The notes beneath the pieces are model-generated. The model worked only from the letters and a program-made list of their open reading frames with translations, ran no database searches and was not told the DNA's origin. A DNA stretch of 64,000 nucleotides from JAJTFA01 sp051715425 (GTDB lineage: Bacteria > Bacteroidota > Bacteroidia > UKL13-3): contig JBPXJS010000009.1 in the NCBI GenBank assembly GCA_051715425.1, forward strand, positions 124,001 through 188,000, read 5' to 3'. The position numbers and the translations under genes were made by a program. Shown in pieces: positions 1 to 8,237 of the stretch; positions within the stretch are counted from its first letter, which is position 1; each line of letters opens with the position of its first letter.

Positions 1-1070
1 CCTTTTGGTTGGTTATCTTTTACAGTTACTTCTCCGTTCAGGAGGTTTAACAGATTTTTTACAATGAAGAGACCTAAACCTGTGCCTTTTGTTTTTCTTG
101 TCTGCTCATCACCTGCTCTGAAAAATTTGCTGAAGAGGTTTTTCTTGTCCTCATCGGTTATGCCAATTCCCTCATCTGAAACCGTAAACAGAATTTTTTG
201 CATTTGTTTTTTCAGCGTTATGGTGATGGTTCCACCAGCCGGTGAATATTTTTCGGCATTGCTCAACAGGTTAATCACAATCGTTTCAATAGCCATAGAA
301 TCGGCCAGCATACTCACATTGGGCTCTATATGCAGCTTTAATCTGCTTTTCAGGTTTCTCGGATGGGCATATTTTTCAATACAAAACGACACCACCTCGC
401 TTATATTGAACTGGGATTTGTTCAATTCAAATTTGTTGCTGTCAAGTTGTACGGCAATTAATATATTATCCACCAGATCGCGCAGCCTGTTCACATCATT
501 AATAGAGTTGCCAATGATAGTTACCGACTGATCTTTGCTGAGTTCCCTTTTTTGCAATGTTTCCAGATAAAGTTTTATAGATGCCAGCGGAGTTTTTAAC
601 TCATGCGTAATAGATAAAAGGAAATTATTCTGCATCCTGTTGAGTTGCAATCTGGAAAGCAACGAGCGGTAAACCCAGATAATACCCCAAAACAACAGGA
701 GTACCATCACAATACCTTCCATCGCATACATCCATACTTTTCTGTTATATCTTTTGGTAAGGTTAAGGTAGGTGTTTTCTTTAGGTCTGATTACGTACTG
801 ATCAATGCCTGGTTTTTCTCCGTTAAACACAATGTCGAGTTCGGGAAAACCGGCATAAAAAAAATCTTTTAACTGGTTGGTATCTGTGGCAAGTTTCTGT
901 TCAATCGCTGCGTGGCATTCCAGGGTGGCTCTGTAGCAAAGGTCTTCAATATGAATTCTTTTTGCTTCGTAATTTTCTCTTGATGATTTGATATGTGCGA
1001 AAGTCCACCAGGTAAAGGCCACAACAATATAAACGGAAAGTAAGGAGAAAATGATTCCGGGTTTTTTCAA
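1..1070 (-). CDS. Sensor histidine kinase (3' end cut by window edge)
   Basis: About 356 codons are visible. The N-terminal half has two membrane segments (about residues 5-23 and 105-123) around a short extracytoplasmic domain. A HisKA phosphoacceptor box follows (SITHELKTPLASI), then HATPase motifs: the N box (NLLNNAEKYSPAGG), G1 (DEGIGI) and G2 (GTGLGLFIV). The gene runs off position 1 with only the last few residues missing. No in-frame ATG lies near the first membrane segment. The best start is TTG at 1070, because an in-frame stop lies about 33 bases upstream. The cognate response regulator is probably beyond the left edge. The stimulus is unknown. The family call is secure and the start is less so. 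Confidence 0.9.
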   Translation of the reverse strand, partial: MKKPGIIFSLLSVYIVVAFTWWTFAHIKSSRENYEAKRIHIEDLCYRATLECHAAIEQKLATDTNQLKDFFYAGFPELDIVFNGEKPGIDQYVIRPKENTYLNLTKRYNRKVWMYAMEGIVMVLLLFWGIIWVYRSLLSRLQLNRMQNNFLLSITHELKTPLASIKLYLETLQKRELSKDQSVTIIGNSINDVNRLRDLVDNILIAVQLDSNKFELNKSQFNISEVVSFCIEKYAHPRNLKSRLKLHIEPNVSMLADSMAIETIVINLLSNAEKYSPAGGTITITLKKQMQKILFTVSDEGIGITDEDKKNLFSKFFRAGDEQTRKTKGTGLGLFIVKNLLNLLNGEVTVKDNQPK

Positions 1071-1100
1071 AATTAATGCTGGTTTTACTTCATTTAAGGA

Positions 1101-1316
1101 TTAAAGATCCCAAATTGTTTTATTCCCCCGGATGTATTTTTTTAAATTAAGCCAAAATGCTACAATAAGGTAAATAATTACCGGAGAACCCATGGTAATA
1201 AAGGAAGTGTAAATAAAATAAAGGCGTATACGGGAAACAGAAATACCAAACTTTTCCCCGATATAGGTACATACGCCAAAGGCATGTTTTTCGAAAAAGT
1301 ATTTGATTTTTTCCAT
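1101..1316 (-). CDS. PspC-domain small membrane protein
   Basis: This 71-aa protein matches the PspC fold. An amphipathic N-terminus (EKIKYFFEKHAFGVCTYIGE) with the family's G-V-x-x-Y-I-G-E core is followed by a membrane segment (about residues 38-58) and a basic tail. In Proteobacteria PspC takes part in the envelope phage-shock response. In Bacteroidota, stand-alone PspC proteins are common and their role is not established. It lies between an unknown membrane protein and the histidine kinase, all on the minus strand, so co-transcription is plausible. Confidence 0.8.
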   Translation of the reverse strand: MEKIKYFFEKHAFGVCTYIGEKFGISVSRIRLYFIYTSFITMGSPVIIYLIVAFWLNLKKYIRGNKTIWDL

Positions 1317-1354
1317 TACTGCTGTGTGATAAATAGTGTTGTTTAAACTGCAAT

Positions 1355-1924
1355 TTAAGGTTTTGGTGCCTCAAAAGCAACAACCGCCTGCCACCCGTCT
1401 TTCATCAGATATCGGATATTTTCCGGGAAAAGGGCATTTATAATGGTTGTAGTAGCTATCCCTGAACCAAATGAGATAAAAAAAGCATTCCACGAACTGA
1501 TATGATCAGATTGGTATACCCCGCTTACCAGGAAAAATAAACCCACAATGGAAGCTGATTGTGTGGCTGTTTTTAATAACTGCCTGCCAGCGGTAATTCT
1601 TCTGAATCCCCTGATATCTTTTATTCTGATAATCTTATAAGAAGATCCTGTTTTTAAGGCTTGTTTCCGCGCCATCTTTTGTCCGAAATTTCCCATCATA
1701 TCAGGATCATGTCCTAAGGTAATGGTGCTGTCTGTAATTTCGGTAACTATATTTTTTGCAAACTCCTGCTGGTTGAGATAACCGTTATACAGCAGGCATA
1801 CCTGTTGCCCCGGGAACACTTCCACCATCTTATTCAGTTGCTTGTTCATAAAAAACAAACGTGGCTGAGCAGCTAAGGTAAGCCCCAACATAAACATCAT
1901 CAGAAAAGTACAAAGTCTACTCAT
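1355..1924 (-). CDS. Uncharacterised exported membrane protein
   Basis: I do not recognise this 189-aa protein. It starts with a typical signal peptide (a hydrophobic stretch ending LTLAAQ near residue 19). The middle is about 90 soluble residues rich in beta-prone segments (VFPGQQVCLLYNG, ITDSTITLG). Two hydrophobic segments near residues 123-138 and 147-165 could be membrane helices. Its start overlaps the 3' end of the DUF2851 gene by 8 bases, so the two are almost certainly translated from one mRNA. An envelope location is inferred from the signal peptide. Confidence 0.7.
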   Translation of the reverse strand: MSRLCTFLMMFMLGLTLAAQPRLFFMNKQLNKMVEVFPGQQVCLLYNGYLNQQEFAKNIVTEITDSTITLGHDPDMMGNFGQKMARKQALKTGSSYKIIRIKDIRGFRRITAGRQLLKTATQSASIVGLFFLVSGVYQSDHISSWNAFFISFGSGIATTTIINALFPENIRYLMKDGWQAVVAFEAPKP

Positions 1925-3134
1925 TTAACAGAATATTTTGGCCAAACGTACAATGCAGACAGTTTAGCTGATCGCAATAATAGGTTTTTAGTTGCAAAAG
2001 AGCTTGTGCCTGTGCTGATGATTGAGAAGTGATACCGAGCTTTCTCCAGAAGCGGATAATATTGTTTTCTTCCGGTTCAATTTGTGCGTAAAATTGGAGG
2101 CACCTTTCCGCAAGTGCAGGTTTATGTTGCTTTTGCCCATATACAAAAAGAGCCGGCAAAACAGAATTGATAAGAATGAGCTGAATAGCACTTTTACTTA
2201 AAGTAGTTCGGTTACCGGTTTTAAAAGTATATAACTGCTCAAGTTCCTTAACTGTTGAGGCCTCCAGTATTTTTGAAAACAGCAGGGAAGAATGAAAAAT
2301 AAGGGCTGCAAATTGTTTTATTCTAACCGTAGGAAAGTTTGCAGGCCTTGTTTGCGAAAACTTCCATACATGTTCAGGCAAAGGGTCGAGTTGATATTTT
2401 TTTTGCAGAAACTGAAACTCCTGCGTCAACTCCGCGTCCTGGTTTTTTTCAAGTAATCCGGCAGTGCCATAAAGTAATGCTTCGAGTTGCTTCAGGCTGT
2501 TTTTATGCTTTGCCAATACCAGCAGTGGCAACCGCTCTGCCAGCCACTCAAAGGGTTGGGAGTTTGTTTTCATCCCAAAATAACGGGCGGTTAATACATA
2601 AAAAGATTGCTCCCAGTTTTGGTTGGTTCTTACCAACAAATCATTTAACAACCCACATTTGTTTTCCAGCCGTTCTATTAGAAGCCGTTCCAGCCACATG
2701 TTAGTTTTATGCTCATCGGGTAAACAAAAAACTTTTTCGCATGCAATGGTGTGTTGTTGTTTCTGCAGGTATTCGTATTTGGCCAGCAGCGCAGGCGGAA
2801 TGTATTCCCTTAACTCAAGCGTAGGAATAATACGTCCGTAACGGTCAATAATTTCCTTATCGTGATGATAGACCACATGCAATACCACATTATCATAAGC
2901 CTTATCTGTATGGTGTTTGTGTGTTATCCATTCTGAAGAGTGAACATGCATTTCCATATTTCCTCCCCATTCTGTCTGGCCAATTTTAAGTCGCACATTC
3001 ATAAAATCCGGTCCTGCATCTTTATTATATAACCCTTGCCTGATGATAGATATCTTTTCCCCTTCCGTGGTAAACAATTGCTGCCCCTGCAATACTTTGC
3101 TCTGCCATATAAAATGAAGTAGTTCTTCCCTCAT
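1917..3134 (-). CDS. DUF2851 family protein
   Basis: This 405-aa soluble protein fits DUF2851, a Bacteroidota family of unknown function. The N-terminal region carries the family's conserved features: LLHFIWQSK, then GLYNKDAGPDFMNVRLKIG, then the MHVHSSEW and VVLHVVYHHD strands. A conserved H-x-H motif and D-x-G-P-D-F near a beta core resemble metal-dependent nuclease folds, but that is inference. Two cysteine pairs occur near the C-terminus (CDQLNCLHCTFGQN), a possible metal site. The 3' end overlaps the next gene by 8 bases. The ATG at 3134 agrees with the family's usual N-terminus. Confidence 0.85.
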   Translation of the reverse strand: MREELLHFIWQSKVLQGQQLFTTEGEKISIIRQGLYNKDAGPDFMNVRLKIGQTEWGGNMEMHVHSSEWITHKHHTDKAYDNVVLHVVYHHDKEIIDRYGRIIPTLELREYIPPALLAKYEYLQKQQHTIACEKVFCLPDEHKTNMWLERLLIERLENKCGLLNDLLVRTNQNWEQSFYVLTARYFGMKTNSQPFEWLAERLPLLVLAKHKNSLKQLEALLYGTAGLLEKNQDAELTQEFQFLQKKYQLDPLPEHVWKFSQTRPANFPTVRIKQFAALIFHSSLLFSKILEASTVKELEQLYTFKTGNRTTLSKSAIQLILINSVLPALFVYGQKQHKPALAERCLQFYAQIEPEENNIIRFWRKLGITSQSSAQAQALLQLKTYYCDQLNCLHCTFGQNILLNE

Positions 3135-3241
3135 GCTTCAAACGATAACAGGAGGAATATACAATATTCACGTGTAAAACACCAGAAAAGGAATCACCGG
3201 TGTATGCTGTTTTTTTCATGCAGATAGTGATCTGCGGTAAT

Positions 3242-3249
3242 TATATTTG
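3242..3249 (+). promoter_or_regulatory. Candidate -7 promoter box, TATATTTG
   Basis: An exact match to the Bacteroidota -7 consensus TAnnTTTG ends 4 bases before the ATG at 3254. If real, it places transcription initiation at or next to the start codon. No clear TTTG -33 element is visible at the right spacing. Confidence 0.45.
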
Positions 3250-3253
3250 TTTG

Positions 3254-4858
3254 ATGAGCCACCTCTTTAAAAAATCATTAAACCACTTAAAGCTGGTATA
3301 TAACAAATTTGACAGCGAGAGCCGCAGCATTAAACTCCGGCTGCTTCATGAGCTTGCTTCTTCTCCTTTGGGTGATGAGAAAATGCTGCGTCTGTATCAT
3401 GAGATATTGTTATTTATGATGGCTCATCCTTCAGATAAAAAAGAAAGAAACATGGTTTCTTCTGAACAAAAAAGAATGGCGCTGTTGCTCAAAAAAAAAT
3501 CAGCCGACTTTAGAGAAAAACTAACCAACTCCGGACTTCCGTATGCTCCTGTGGTTACCCGGTTTTCGCACGACATGAACTCATGGTTGTTGGCTAACAA
3601 GCAGGTTAAAGTAAAATTGGAAGAATATGCCGATCCGGTTTTGCCATTAAACGATGTATTGAAGTTTACACTTCCTGCTATTGAACGCACCGATACAACA
3701 GCCGGATTAAGCAATAGGGATTTGTTGGAAACACTTGGCGTGGCTGAAGAAAAGCAATTGCCATTTATTGTAAATGAAATAAGCAGGCTTAATGATATTC
3801 CGTTTATAAAAGATCAACTATTTGAAGGACTGAATATTTACACCCGCGTTTCTCCTCTGAATGAATCCTTTTCGTTGCAGGGAAATAGCCTAAAAACGGA
3901 TCGTATTTTTTATCAAAATGAAATACTTAAAAAGTTCGATCACTTGCAGTTACTGGATACAAAACTGCCTGAAACAACGCCTTTAAATGAAAAGCAAAAA
4001 AAAGAAGCTGTTCATGTGGTGCGAAATTCTTTTGTATTAACAGCAAGGGAAACCGACCCATCTTCCTATATGGATGAAAGTACTTTCCGTTTGTTTGAAC
4101 TGGAAAGAGGAATAAGTGTGGCTATATACGGAATGGTTTCCGGCAGGCAATTGCCTCTTGAATCGTATATCGGATATACCTTGTTAAAAAACGGGTACCC
4201 TGCTGCCTACGGTGGCGGATGGGTATTTGGCAAACGATCGCATTTTGGTATTAATATATTTGAATGGTTCCGTGGCGGGGAATCAGGGTATATGATGTGC
4301 CAGTTGCTTCGTGTTTACCGCCAGGTTTTTGGTGTAGATTATTTTGAGGTAGAGCCCTATCAATATGGATTGGATAATCCCGAAGGAATAAGCTCCGGAG
4401 CATTTTGGTTTTATTACCGGTTTGGTTTCCGGCCACTTGATAAAACCCTGCGCCAACTTGCCGATAAGGAGTACCAAAAGATTATAAACAAAAAAGGGTA
4501 TAGGAGCAGCGAAAAAACCTTGCTTCGGTTTACAGAAAGCAATATTGCATTAAACCTTGGCAAAACAATTCCGGTAACGGCTTATGAAATTACGCTGAAG
4601 TTGCGCCATATAATAAACAAACAATACAAGGGCGACCGGATATTGGCGGAGCGTGAAATGGTAAAAAGGTTTTTGGATAAATGTGAGCCTGATTGCAGAT
4701 TTGAGCAAAGCCAGCTTAAAGTGCTTACCGAAGCAGCCATGATGGCAGCCGCATTAAAAATAGAAGATAAAGAAAAAATAAAAGGATTGACGGAGGCCGT
4801 CAGGTTAAAACCGGTTGATCCATACAGGTATCAGCAGGTGCTGTTGGCTGTGTTGTGA
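3254..4858 (+). CDS. Uncharacterised 534-aa cytoplasmic protein
   Basis: I do not recognise a named family. The protein has no signal peptide. The first 150 residues are helical and charged (for example LLLKKKSADFREKL). A compact middle domain at about residues 275-420 contains conserved-looking glycine/aromatic motifs (YPAAYGGGWVFGKRSHFGINIFEWFRGGES, then MMCQLLRVYRQVFG and FWFYYRFGFRPL). The pattern of a strand, a glycine-rich turn and FGFRPL recalls acetyltransferase-like GNAT folds, but this is only an impression. I chose the ATG at 3254 over one 54 bases upstream because a TAnnTTTG promoter box lies between them. The gene stands alone, divergent from DUF2851. Confidence 0.75.
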   Translation: MSHLFKKSLNHLKLVYNKFDSESRSIKLRLLHELASSPLGDEKMLRLYHEILLFMMAHPSDKKERNMVSSEQKRMALLLKKKSADFREKLTNSGLPYAPVVTRFSHDMNSWLLANKQVKVKLEEYADPVLPLNDVLKFTLPAIERTDTTAGLSNRDLLETLGVAEEKQLPFIVNEISRLNDIPFIKDQLFEGLNIYTRVSPLNESFSLQGNSLKTDRIFYQNEILKKFDHLQLLDTKLPETTPLNEKQKKEAVHVVRNSFVLTARETDPSSYMDESTFRLFELERGISVAIYGMVSGRQLPLESYIGYTLLKNGYPAAYGGGWVFGKRSHFGINIFEWFRGGESGYMMCQLLRVYRQVFGVDYFEVEPYQYGLDNPEGISSGAFWFYYRFGFRPLDKTLRQLADKEYQKIINKKGYRSSEKTLLRFTESNIALNLGKTIPVTAYEITLKLRHIINKQYKGDRILAEREMVKRFLDKCEPDCRFEQSQLKVLTEAAMMAAALKIEDKEKIKGLTEAVRLKPVDPYRYQQVLLAVL

Positions 4859-4887
4859 AATGATAGGTAACAAACAGAGAGGTAAAA

Positions 4888-5538
4888 TTATACACCCGCC
4901 ATCCGGAATGTTCTCCAATCAACACCAACCCGAAACGTTTGGTAAAGACGTCCGTCAGCCAATGAACTTCCATAATGGTTGGTGGCAGAATGAAACGCTC
5001 CTGAAGGATACGCCACCATTCTGTTAAAGCGGTAACCAATCCGATCAACCTCCAACCATTTTTCGTGTTTTTTACTTTCCCGTTCTAACTGGTCGCGCAG
5101 CGTTGCTGTTTTTATTTTTAGTTTACGGGCATCGGCAGCCATTACCGGATCGGTTAAACCTGTTTGTTTATGCTGCCACAAAGAAGTGCCGCAGTTTACA
5201 GGTAATCCCGGAGTAAGGTATATCACTACTGTAATATCATTATAAGGTTCATCGGAATGTACTCCCGGAATTTCTCTTTTTTTGCCCTGAGAAAACCCCT
5301 GATAAAAAACACCATTCTCCTCTAGTGGATCTGCATCCCAACGGGTAATTTTTATGCCAAGAATGGTTTCCAGTTTCAGTCGGATGCCTGGTTCGTGGTA
5401 TACCTTGGTGCTTCTTAAACCGGTTACATGCTCAGGCTGATAATACACTGCCGATAAAGCTTTTTGATACACCTTATCCGGGTTATCATAAAAATGATCC
5501 TTTACCAGAATAAATCGTTTATACAATAGTTTCTCCAT
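4888..5538 (-). CDS. DUF6445-like, putative 2-oxoglutarate/Fe(II) oxygenase-fold protein
   Basis: The 216-aa protein opens with FILVKDHFYDNPDKVYQKAL, as in DUF6445 proteins and in prolyl-hydroxylase-like oxygenases. A H-x-D pair (GVHSDEPYN) lies on a central strand. A distal H plus R (FHSATNHYG then LYQTFRVGVDW) sits where that fold keeps its second iron histidine and 2-oxoglutarate arginine. In other bacteria DUF6445 genes often sit near tryptophan halogenases and TonB receptors; none is seen here. A longer reading frame starts at 5610, but a TAAGTTTG promoter box lies between the two starts, so I prefer the ATG at 5538. The enzymatic role is inferred. Confidence 0.72.
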   Translation of the reverse strand: MEKLLYKRFILVKDHFYDNPDKVYQKALSAVYYQPEHVTGLRSTKVYHEPGIRLKLETILGIKITRWDADPLEENGVFYQGFSQGKKREIPGVHSDEPYNDITVVIYLTPGLPVNCGTSLWQHKQTGLTDPVMAADARKLKIKTATLRDQLERESKKHEKWLEVDRIGYRFNRMVAYPSGAFHSATNHYGSSLADGRLYQTFRVGVDWRTFRMAGV

Positions 5539-5556
5539 AACCGAGAGGGCTTTATC

Positions 5557-5564
5557 AAACTTAG
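5557..5564 (-). promoter_or_regulatory. Candidate -7 promoter box, TAAGTTTG
   Basis: Exact match to TAnnTTTG on the minus strand, 18 bases upstream of the ATG at 5538. It supports the shorter start for the DUF6445-like gene and would leave a leader of roughly a dozen bases. Confidence 0.5.
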
Positions 5565-5640
5565 CATAATGTGCAGAAAGATAAAATGTAAGGATGCTGA
5601 TTTTGGTCATATATCAGCAATGCACAGGAGAGGAGAAATT

Positions 5641-6459
5641 TTAGATCACTTCATATTGCTGAAGAAGAATGCTCATTTCGGCAGCCATTTGTTTTGCCTC
5701 GGCCTGGGCTGCTTCTGCAAATCGGGAATCGGATGCGGCATAAATAATACTTCTAGATGCATTTATCAGCAAGCCGCAATCTTTGTTCATGCCAAAGCGG
5801 GCCACTTCTGATAAACTGCCTCCCTGCGCGCCTACACCGGGAACAAGCAAAAAGTGATTTGGTATCAGTTTGCGTATGCTGCCCAGTTCTTCGGCTTTGG
5901 TGGCTCCCACTACAAACATCAGGTTGTTTTCATTCCCTATGTTGCAGGTGTTTTTAATTACCCGCTCATACAGTTTTTCTTCACCAATCAGTTGCTGTTC
6001 AAAATCGGCACTGCCGGGGTTGGAGGTAAGGGCTAAAACAATACCCCATTTGTTTTCATATTTAAAAAAAGGTTCTATAGAATCGCGGCCCATATAAGGA
6101 GCAAGGGTAACCGAATGAAAAGACATGGTTTCAAAAAAAGCGCGGGCATACATATCGCTGGTGTTCCCTATGTCGCCACGTTTGGCATCTGCAATGGTAA
6201 AAATATGATCAGGAACATACTGCAAGGTTTTTTGCATGCTCTCCCAGCCTTTAATACCGTGGGCTTCATAAAAAGCGGTGTTCAGCTTGTAACTCACGCA
6301 AAAATCTTTTGTTGCATCAATAATTGCCCTGTTAAATTCAAATACAGGGTCGTCAAACTGCAGCAAATGAGGTGGAATTTTTTTAATGTCGGTATCAAGT
6401 CCTATGCATAGGAAACTCTTTTTTTGCCGGATTTGTGTTATGAGTTCAGTTCTGTTCAC
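5641..6459 (-). CDS. pyrF: Orotidine 5'-phosphate decarboxylase (type 2)
   Basis: The enzyme makes UMP from OMP, the last step of de novo pyrimidine synthesis. The 272-aa length fits the type 2 (long) subfamily. Seen in sequence: substrate-binding CIGLDTDIKKIP at about residues 18-29, the catalytic DAKRGDIGNTS (K93 in the D-x-K-x-x-D site), TLAPYMGRDSIEPF, and the phosphate-binding LVPGVGAQGG loop. An in-frame ATG farther upstream would add 54 residues overlapping the next gene and unlike the family. I chose the GTG at 6459, which gives the usual N-terminus NRTELITQIRQKKSFLCIG. It lies 4 bases downstream of the PorT-like gene's stop, so the two are probably one operon. Confidence 0.95.
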   Translation of the reverse strand: MNRTELITQIRQKKSFLCIGLDTDIKKIPPHLLQFDDPVFEFNRAIIDATKDFCVSYKLNTAFYEAHGIKGWESMQKTLQYVPDHIFTIADAKRGDIGNTSDMYARAFFETMSFHSVTLAPYMGRDSIEPFFKYENKWGIVLALTSNPGSADFEQQLIGEEKLYERVIKNTCNIGNENNLMFVVGATKAEELGSIRKLIPNHFLLVPGVGAQGGSLSEVARFGMNKDCGLLINASRSIIYAASDSRFAEAAQAEAKQMAAEMSILLQQYEVI

Positions 6460-6463
6460 TGCG

Positions 6464-7126
6464 TTAAAATATAAAACAAAATTCAAATGCCAAATGTCGC
6501 ATGTTTTTGCCTTGATTAACAGGGCCGACATTAGAAAGTAATCCTTTGTTTGCATCGAGCAGGCCATATTTGGCAGCCAATTGAAATCCAACAAATGGTG
6601 TATGAAATTGCCCACCGGCAACCAGCATAATATCGTGTTGGTTCATGGAAGGAGAATTGGCTTCTGCAGCCAGTGCATCTTTTTTATAAAGAGAGGAATT
6701 AAGCATAAATCCGTACTGGGCACCAAACAGGATATTGCTCCTGTTCTTATCATTTAAACCATAGGTGAGCAGAAGAGGGAAATCTAAAAAATAAGCGCGG
6801 ATGGTTTCATACTCATCTACCTTATTGGCAAACTTACCTCCTTTTATGGAAAGCGTTATTTCCGGTTGAAAAGCCCAATGTTCAGTAAAACGATACCTGA
6901 AATAGGCACCACCAATCAACCCAAAAACCGGTGAGGGGCCATTTGCTTCTTCACCACCAATCATAAAACCGCCACCGCCAAGTTTTATGCCCAGTTTCAT
7001 CTGTTCATTAATTGGAGGTATAATTCTCACTTCCTCTCCTTCTCCTGTATCCGTGCTGTCTGCTTCCTGCGCCTGAAGAGTAAATGCTAAAGGGAATGAT
7101 AAAAAAAACAAAAAAAGCTGTTTCAT
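6464..7126 (-). CDS. PorT-like outer membrane beta-barrel protein
   Basis: The 220-aa protein has a signal peptide ending LQAQ near residue 20, an acidic linker, and then an eight-strand-type outer membrane barrel: KLGIKLGGGGFMIGGEE, AYFRYRFTEHWAFQPEITLSIKGG, YFLDFPLLLTYG, NILFGAQYGFML, and a C-terminal aromatic residue (FEFCFIF). This fits the outer-membrane beta-barrel family PF13568, which includes PorT-like proteins. The exact cargo or role is unknown. A TTG codon at 7135 is possible as a start but lies inside a TAATTTTG promoter box, so the ATG at 7126 is favoured. pyrF follows after 4 bases. Confidence 0.82.
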   Translation of the reverse strand: MKQLFLFFLSFPLAFTLQAQEADSTDTGEGEEVRIIPPINEQMKLGIKLGGGGFMIGGEEANGPSPVFGLIGGAYFRYRFTEHWAFQPEITLSIKGGKFANKVDEYETIRAYFLDFPLLLTYGLNDKNRSNILFGAQYGFMLNSSLYKKDALAAEANSPSMNQHDIMLVAGGQFHTPFVGFQLAAKYGLLDANKGLLSNVGPVNQGKNMRHLAFEFCFIF

Positions 7127-7132
7127 GAGTTG

Positions 7133-7140
7133 CAAAATTA
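7133..7140 (-). promoter_or_regulatory. Candidate -7 promoter box, TAATTTTG
   Basis: Exact TAnnTTTG match (TAATTTTGC on the minus strand), ending 6 bases before the ATG at 7126. It would drive the barrel gene and pyrF and implies a nearly leaderless mRNA. Confidence 0.5.
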
Positions 7141-7173
7141 ACCAAATAAACGCTAAGGGGTGTTAAAGTATTC

Positions 7174-8169
7174 TTAAAGCCCAAGCAAAAAATCGTCATC
7201 ATCTGTATCATCAGGGATATCCTGTTTTTCTGCATTTCTCAACCTGTTCATCCAGGGAAACCAGATGATGCCTGCTTTAAGCTGCAAGGTGTTTTCAATA
7301 GCTCCGGTAAAATAAACATCTCCTTTACGTTCCCCGTCTTCAGTAAATTGAATGCGCTGTCCCATTAATACAGCTAATGTGGCATATAAACGGAGGTTGT
7401 TTTTTGTTTGATGGGTAAACCCTGTTCCCACACTAAATGCCCTGCGCCTGAGCATCATTACGCTAACTGTGGTATCGGAAAAATATCGCCTGTTTTCAAA
7501 ACGGTTTAAGCCACCCTGAGAGCGCATAAAACAGGATAAAGTCCATTTGCTGTTGAGCTTATTTGTATAGGTAAGTTGCAGGGGCAATATGGCCCGGATA
7601 TTACTTGTTGGGGTAAGCTGATACCTTCCTCCAAGTACAGGCAGCAAATAAGGCTCCCCGAAATTATAGGTATAAGCCATTCCACTTAATAATGTAAAAC
7701 GTTTTCCAGTTCTCCATGCATATATCAGCGAAGCGTTGTATCTTAAAACATAATAATCAATGGTAAACTCATCTTCATTTGCCATTGCCCTAACTGTTCC
7801 TAAAAAAAAGTGACGCGGATTCAGGAGGTAATAACCCCCGGCAGAGATTCCTGCATTTACCAACATTCTGCTTTGTCCCAGGCTGCTAATATCCGCTTTG
7901 CCAAGTTCCAGTCCGGGAGAAATAAACATTCCGTGTCCTTTCAACCCCTTATCTGCAGATATTTTGTTATAAATGGGAAATAATAATCCTGCATTAAACA
8001 TACTGTACCTGTATGAATCAGACTTGTCGTTTTTGAAGTCGCGCCTGGCCTGTGAACCAACAGAAAAGCCAAACCGGGCATTTTTTACCTTCCCGGGAAT
8101 GTCTGTTTGTGAAAAAGCCGGAAGTACCAATTGAAAAAATCCCAGCAGGATAAAGGAAGTTTTAAGCAT
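7174..8169 (-). CDS. Uncharacterised outer-membrane-type protein
   Basis: This 331-aa protein has a signal peptide (about residues 1-20, ending PAFSQ). Most of the rest alternates hydrophobic and polar residues in 10-12 residue strands (FFLGTVRAMANEDEFTIDYYVLRYNASLIYAWR, LRLYATLAVLMGQRIQFT), as in an outer membrane beta-barrel. An acidic tail follows (DIPDDTDDDDFLLGL). I know no named family. The barrel gene 6464-7126 follows in the same direction, but a promoter box lies between them. The acidic C-terminal tail is unusual for a barrel, which normally ends in an aromatic residue. Confidence 0.7.
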   Translation of the reverse strand: MLKTSFILLGFFQLVLPAFSQTDIPGKVKNARFGFSVGSQARRDFKNDKSDSYRYSMFNAGLLFPIYNKISADKGLKGHGMFISPGLELGKADISSLGQSRMLVNAGISAGGYYLLNPRHFFLGTVRAMANEDEFTIDYYVLRYNASLIYAWRTGKRFTLLSGMAYTYNFGEPYLLPVLGGRYQLTPTSNIRAILPLQLTYTNKLNSKWTLSCFMRSQGGLNRFENRRYFSDTTVSVMMLRRRAFSVGTGFTHQTKNNLRLYATLAVLMGQRIQFTEDGERKGDVYFTGAIENTLQLKAGIIWFPWMNRLRNAEKQDIPDDTDDDDFLLGL

Positions 8170-8237
8170 ATTTTAGCTAACAATATTGCGAATATTCAAA
8201 ATTTTATTCGTTAAATTCGATTAATAATCAAAAGCCA

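Noticed and set aside
5539..5610. Longer N-terminus for the DUF6445-like protein
   Set aside because: A TAAGTTTG promoter box lies inside the extension and the family starts near the inner Met.
6460..6621. Longer N-terminus for PyrF
   Set aside because: The extension overlaps the PorT-like gene and lacks similarity to the family; GTG at 6459 gives the normal start.
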